64,000 nucleotides of DNA from the NCBI RefSeq assembly GCF_900078705.1, contig NZ_FKIF01000006.1, positions 1,082,324-1,146,323 on the forward strand, given 5' to 3'. Numbering within the stretch: position 1 is the stretch's first letter; every line of letters starts with the position of its first letter. The translations under genes and the position numbers were made by a program. Origin of the DNA: Bordetella ansorpii (lineage in GTDB: Bacteria; Pseudomonadota; Gammaproteobacteria; Burkholderiales; Burkholderiaceae_B). Under the pieces are notes generated by a model. The model did not search any database and was not told the DNA's origin. It saw only the letters and a list, made by a program, of their open reading frames with translations. Below, piece after piece: positions 63,643 to 64,000 of this stretch.

Positions 63643-64000
63643 TCAGGTCGGACCCTTCCAGTAGAAGCCCTGTGCCGTGCCGCCCTTGCCGTCCAGGGTG
63701 ATCTTCTTGGACTGCGGCTTGCCCGCGTAGGTCACGGTCAGGTCATAGGTGCCTTCGGGCAGCTTGGCATAGAAGATTGGGCCATCCGACTTGGCTGACA
63801 ACACTTCCTGCCCCGAACCGTTCTTCACTCGCACCTCCACGTCGGACACATAGGCGCCGCCGTCAGACAGCGCGAACTGCAGCCGCAGGTTGTAGTCGCC
63901 GCTGACGGACTTGAGATAGGTGCTCTCTTCCTGGCCCACCCCACCGCTGACGTAGCTGACATCGCCTTGCTTTTGCACCTGCGGACGGGCGTCCTGGCGC
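63643..64000 (-). CDS. Carboxypeptidase regulatory-like periplasmic protein, C-terminal part
   Basis: The C-terminal 118 codons or so of a protein that continues beyond the window. The visible part has RPQVQKQGDVSYVSGGVGQ, then YNLRLQFALSDGGAYVSDVE, VRVKNGSGQEVLSAKSDGPI and LPEGTYDLTVTYAGKPQSKK, a beta-sandwich typical of carboxypeptidase regulatory-like domains. Small exported proteins of this kind occur widely in Burkholderiales; function unknown. The start and signal peptide are outside the window. Confidence 0.75.
   Translation of the reverse strand, partial: RQDARPQVQKQGDVSYVSGGVGQEESTYLKSVSGDYNLRLQFALSDGGAYVSDVEVRVKNGSGQEVLSAKSDGPIFYAKLPEGTYDLTVTYAGKPQSKKITLDGKGGTAQGFYWKGPT

Overview
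The window comes from a GC-rich beta-proteobacterium of the order Burkholderiales, most likely family Alcaligenaceae (Bordetella/Achromobacter type). The grounds are the atpIBEFHAGDC order, the hemE-priA-rep run, rpe-gph followed by a trp leader and trpE, a Bug-type solute receptor, and short GC-rich intergenic repeats of the kind common in that family. No prophage, transposase, integrase or CRISPR array was seen, so this is chromosomal backbone carrying several accessory catabolic blocks.

Layout. 1-1240: start of a BON-domain gene and an SPW-repeat gene behind an apparent class II FNR/ANR promoter, then tRNA-Arg(CCG). 1450-4840: membrane-anchored dihaem cytochrome c5 and a TonB-dependent siderophore receptor. 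4971-12539: an acyl-CoA degradation regulon (dehydrogenases, CoA transferase, enoyl-CoA hydratases, nitronate monooxygenase) around a TetR regulator and its palindromic operator. 12754-14570: nnrD, then a short orphan gene with paired TAGGG-N4-CCCTA dyads in its promoter and a GCAGT-repeat 3' region ending in a strong terminator. 14600-18776: a leftward run of a 24-residue membrane peptide, a four-helix membrane protein, and an overlapping four-gene set (acyl-CoA dehydrogenase-like, PIG-L deacetylase, NodS-like methyltransferase, family 2 glycosyltransferase).

19132-22267: three hydrolase genes (aspartoacylase-like, alpha/beta hydrolase lacking its nucleophilic serine, M20 peptidase). 22317-27926: rep, priA, hemE. 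28059-28985: an orphan regulator with a Fis-type DNA-binding end. 29106-36986: the complete F1Fo ATP synthase operon with promoter and terminator. 37126-46426: a DUF1254 protein, enoyl-CoA hydratase, M61 peptidase, FAD reductase, folB, ttcA, hydroxyacid dehydrogenase and dsbC-like gene. 46454-49356: ubiH-like, mltA, apaG.

49507-52854: rpe, gph, trp attenuator, and a trpE that appears to carry an in-frame intergenic repeat; trpG/D/C do not follow. 53007-56776: a sugar dehydrogenase of the sorbosone type, a LysR/argC-like divergent pair, and a parvulin. 57060-61213: Bug receptor, short citrate-synthase-like lyase, class III CoA transferase and divergent LysR, which together look like a tricarboxylate-type acid utilisation unit. 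61290-63564: a polar amino acid ABC transporter, followed by the 3' part of a periplasmic carboxypeptidase-regulatory-like protein cut by the window edge.

The strongest candidates for something undescribed are the Nod-factor-like four-gene set at 14600-17686, the GCAGT array at 14367-14526, and the CoA-transferase/lyase unit at 58109-60146.
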